From Armatimonadota bacterium (GTDB taxonomy: Bacteria; Armatimonadota; Fimbriimonadia; Fimbriimonadales; Fimbriimonadaceae): DNA of 6,119 nucleotides. The stretch covers positions 1 through 6,119 of the forward strand of contig JAEYWW010000125.1 of NCBI GenBank assembly GCA_023428805.1, in the 5' to 3' direction. Of the stretch, positions 4,644-6,119 are shown one piece after another; the first letter of the stretch is position 1, and each line of letters begins with the position of its first letter. Below the pieces are notes generated by a model. That model made no database searches. It was not told the origin of the DNA and saw only the letters and a list, made by a program, of their open reading frames with translations. The position numbers and the translations under genes were made by a program.

Positions 4644-5375
4644 ATGGCGAAGGTTTATTCGGAGAAGGAAGCGTCGGAAATCCTGCAGAAGGCGGTCGCT
4701 CTCCAAGAAGCGGCGGGCGAGGCGGGTGAATCCTACACTCCTGGCATCACTGCTGAAGAGCTTCGAAAGATCGCCGAAGAAGCCGGACTTGACCCGAAGT
4801 ATCTCGAACTTGCTCTCAAATCAACCAAGGAGTCCGAGCCTCCTAAGAAGTGGTTTATGAACCTTGTCCAGGAGCATGAGCGCGTTATTGAGGGTGAGAT
4901 TCCACCTGACAGCTTTGACGTGATCTTGGAAGGTCTGAGCAGGAACACACAGAAGCATGGTCTTCGCCAGGTGGGAAGGGCGGTTGAGGGGCAGGTGTCG
5001 AAGGGTTGGGGTTTTGGAACGCTCAAACTATCGTCCCGACGGGGTCGTACGAGGCTTTCATTACGGTCGAATCCCTTTCTGCCGATCATGCTCTCCCTCT
5101 ACCCGTGCTTCATGGCTGGCTTGATCGCTGCAGGTGTGCTGGCCGAACAGAAGATGGGATTGGTGGGCTTGGGAACGTTCGTCGGGTGCATGCTTCTCGG
5201 ATACGCTGGGTTCCGCTACGGTCTCCAGCAGGGACATCAAACGTTCGCCAAACTCGCCGATGAGCTTGAGTCGAGGGTGGTCCAGGAGACTGAAGAGCTG
5301 CGGCAGGAGCTCGCGCGCCCGGATTCCAAGATCGAACCCCCGTCTGAATCCACCCTGGAAAGCCGCTTTAAATGA
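4644..5375 (+). CDS. Unrecognised protein with two membrane segments
   Basis: 243 residues, family not recognised. The N-terminal part (1-65) is charged and predicted helical, with a segment GITAEELRKIAEEAGLDPKYLELAL (residues 35-59) that resembles a small helix-turn-helix-like fold found at the start of various uncharacterised bacterial proteins. Residues ~66-140 are a soluble region with basic/Ser stretches (LKLSSRRGRTRLSLR) that look beta-rich. Two hydrophobic segments follow at ~144-166 and ~171-190, forming a helical hairpin in the inner membrane, then a charged, coiled-coil-like helix (~196-225, ELESRVVQETEELRQEL) and a polar tail. Both ends probably face the cytoplasm. The ATG lies 10 nt after the carboxylase stop, without a good ribosome-binding site (AAAGAAAAA upstream), so it is probably co-transcribed and perhaps translationally coupled. 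Its 3' end overlaps the opposing glycosyltransferase gene by 8 nt. I do not assign a function. Confidence 0.8.
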   Translation: MAKVYSEKEASEILQKAVALQEAAGEAGESYTPGITAEELRKIAEEAGLDPKYLELALKSTKESEPPKKWFMNLVQEHERVIEGEIPPDSFDVILEGLSRNTQKHGLRQVGRAVEGQVSKGWGFGTLKLSSRRGRTRLSLRSNPFLPIMLSLYPCFMAGLIAAGVLAEQKMGLVGLGTFVGCMLLGYAGFRYGLQQGHQTFAKLADELESRVVQETEELRQELARPDSKIEPPSESTLESRFK

Positions 5376-6119
5376 TCCTGCGGTAGATGTCCGCCGTCTT
5401 TTCGGCGACCCGCTTCCACGAGTAGCTGTTGAGCAGGTGCTGGCTCAGCGTTTCGGCATCGCTTTTGCTGTCCCATGCTTCCTTGAGCTTGGCGGCGATG
5501 TCGTCGGGCGAGTTCACATCGGGATACCAGGCCATGTCCTGGAAGTACTCGATTGGTCCGCCGGTTGGGGTGACAACGACTTTTGCTCCCGCCAATGCCG
5601 CCTCCATCGCCGCGATTCCGGGTGTCTCCAGAGTGGATGGAAGAGCGAACACCAGGCAGGCGGCGTATGCCGAAGCGAGCATCGGATCGTCGTGATCGAT
5701 TCGGTCGAGAAAGGTCGCATTGACCGACTCCCTCCGGCATTGCTCGGCGAGTGCAGGGTCGGCAGCCGCTCCAATGATGACCAGCGGCAGTTGGGCGATC
5801 TTGCAGGCGCGGACAAGGTTGAGTTGATTCTTGCGTCCCTCGATCCTCGCCACATTGAGAACGAAGTCGCCCTTGATATTGAACGCGCTGCGGAAAAGCG
5901 ACGGGTCGCCAAGGGTGAATCTCTCCTCCACGCCGTTGGGAATGACGGAGAGCTTCTCCAGAGGCGCGCCAAAAACTTCACGCATCTGGTTCAACTCTGC
6001 CTGCGTGTTCGGAAGAACCATCCGGGCTCGGTCGAATATCCGCCGCATCAAGTTCACTTCATGACCGGGGATTTTGCCCTTCAGCCTGACTCGCCAGTAC
6101 CTGCTGCGTGGGGTGAGCG
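5368..6119 (-). CDS. Glycosyltransferase, GT-B fold, GT4-like (partial, N-terminus outside window)
   Basis: 249 codons are visible to the right edge, with the 5' end missing. The reading frame continues upstream of the GTG at 6055-6057 (RLKGKIPGHEVNLMRRIF), and a GT4-type enzyme normally has 350-400 residues, so that GTG is not the true start. The visible part is the end of the acceptor domain and all of the nucleotide-sugar domain: ARMVLPNTQAELNQM linker, LSVIPNGVEERF (56-67), FVLNVARIEGRKNQ (85-98, with the Arg and Lys that usually contact the donor phosphates), and LPSTLETPGIAAMEAAL (159-175), the E-x7-E motif with Glu164 and Glu172 of the fragment. The protein ends SYSWKRVAEKTADIYRRII. 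It probably transfers a sugar from a nucleotide donor to a polysaccharide or lipid at the cytoplasmic face of the membrane; donor and acceptor cannot be read from the sequence. It is convergent with the membrane-protein gene and probably belongs to a separate - strand unit. Confidence 0.9.
   Translation of the reverse strand, partial: LTPRSRYWRVRLKGKIPGHEVNLMRRIFDRARMVLPNTQAELNQMREVFGAPLEKLSVIPNGVEERFTLGDPSLFRSAFNIKGDFVLNVARIEGRKNQLNLVRACKIAQLPLVIIGAAADPALAEQCRRESVNATFLDRIDHDDPMLASAYAACLVFALPSTLETPGIAAMEAALAGAKVVVTPTGGPIEYFQDMAWYPDVNSPDDIAAKLKEAWDSKSDAETLSQHLLNSYSWKRVAEKTADIYRRII

Noticed and set aside
6055..6057. GTG at 6057 (-) as the start of the glycosyltransferase
   Set aside because: The same frame stays open for 20 more codons to the window edge, and the acceptor domain would be missing, so the gene simply continues outside the window.

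Overview
The window is GC-rich bacterial DNA (roughly 60% G+C by eye). It carries four well-supported protein genes on the + strand, one partial glycosyltransferase gene on the - strand at the right edge, and a 735-bp non-coding stretch packed with short palindromes. I cannot fix the taxonomy from the sequence alone. The mix of a high-GC genome, sporadic Shine-Dalgarno use and abundant hairpin-type intergenic repeats made me think of an Armatimonadota/Fimbriimonadia-like or other little-studied environmental lineage, but that is an impression.

Layout. 1-84: possible tail of an upstream gene whose TGA overlaps the next ATG (ATGA). 81-1514: secreted or envelope NlpC/P60 cysteine peptidase with a ~350-residue N-terminal region that looks beta-rich. 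1515-2249: no gene; instead a mosaic of hairpins, including an exact 49-bp direct repeat (1718-1766 and 1847-1895) and a second, imperfect 31-bp module (1799-1829 and 1984-2014). 2250-3005: enoyl-CoA hydratase/isomerase (crotonase) family protein resembling the LiuC/AtuE type. 3119-4633: biotin carboxylase, with a TTG start placed by a strong AAAGGAGG site. 4644-5375: unrecognised protein with two membrane segments, 10 nt downstream of the carboxylase. 5368-6119 (-): GT-B glycosyltransferase C-terminal domain, convergent with and overlapping the membrane-protein gene by 8 nt; its N-terminus lies outside the window.

How the genes fit together. The crotonase and biotin carboxylase genes lie in the order seen in leucine/isoprenoid degradation clusters (liuC-liuD). 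A role in acyl-CoA carboxylation and hydration is therefore plausible, although the carboxylase has no biotin-carrier domain and needs a separate carrier and carboxyltransferase. The membrane protein is probably co-transcribed with the carboxylase. The NlpC/P60 protein and the glycosyltransferase are cell-envelope functions with no visible link to that pair.

The least explained part is 1543-2120. I see no protein gene, tRNA, rRNA, CRISPR array or transposase there. It looks like a cluster of dispersed palindromic repeats (REP/BIME-like in style, family unknown) or a structured RNA. A genome-wide search for the 49-mer would decide which.
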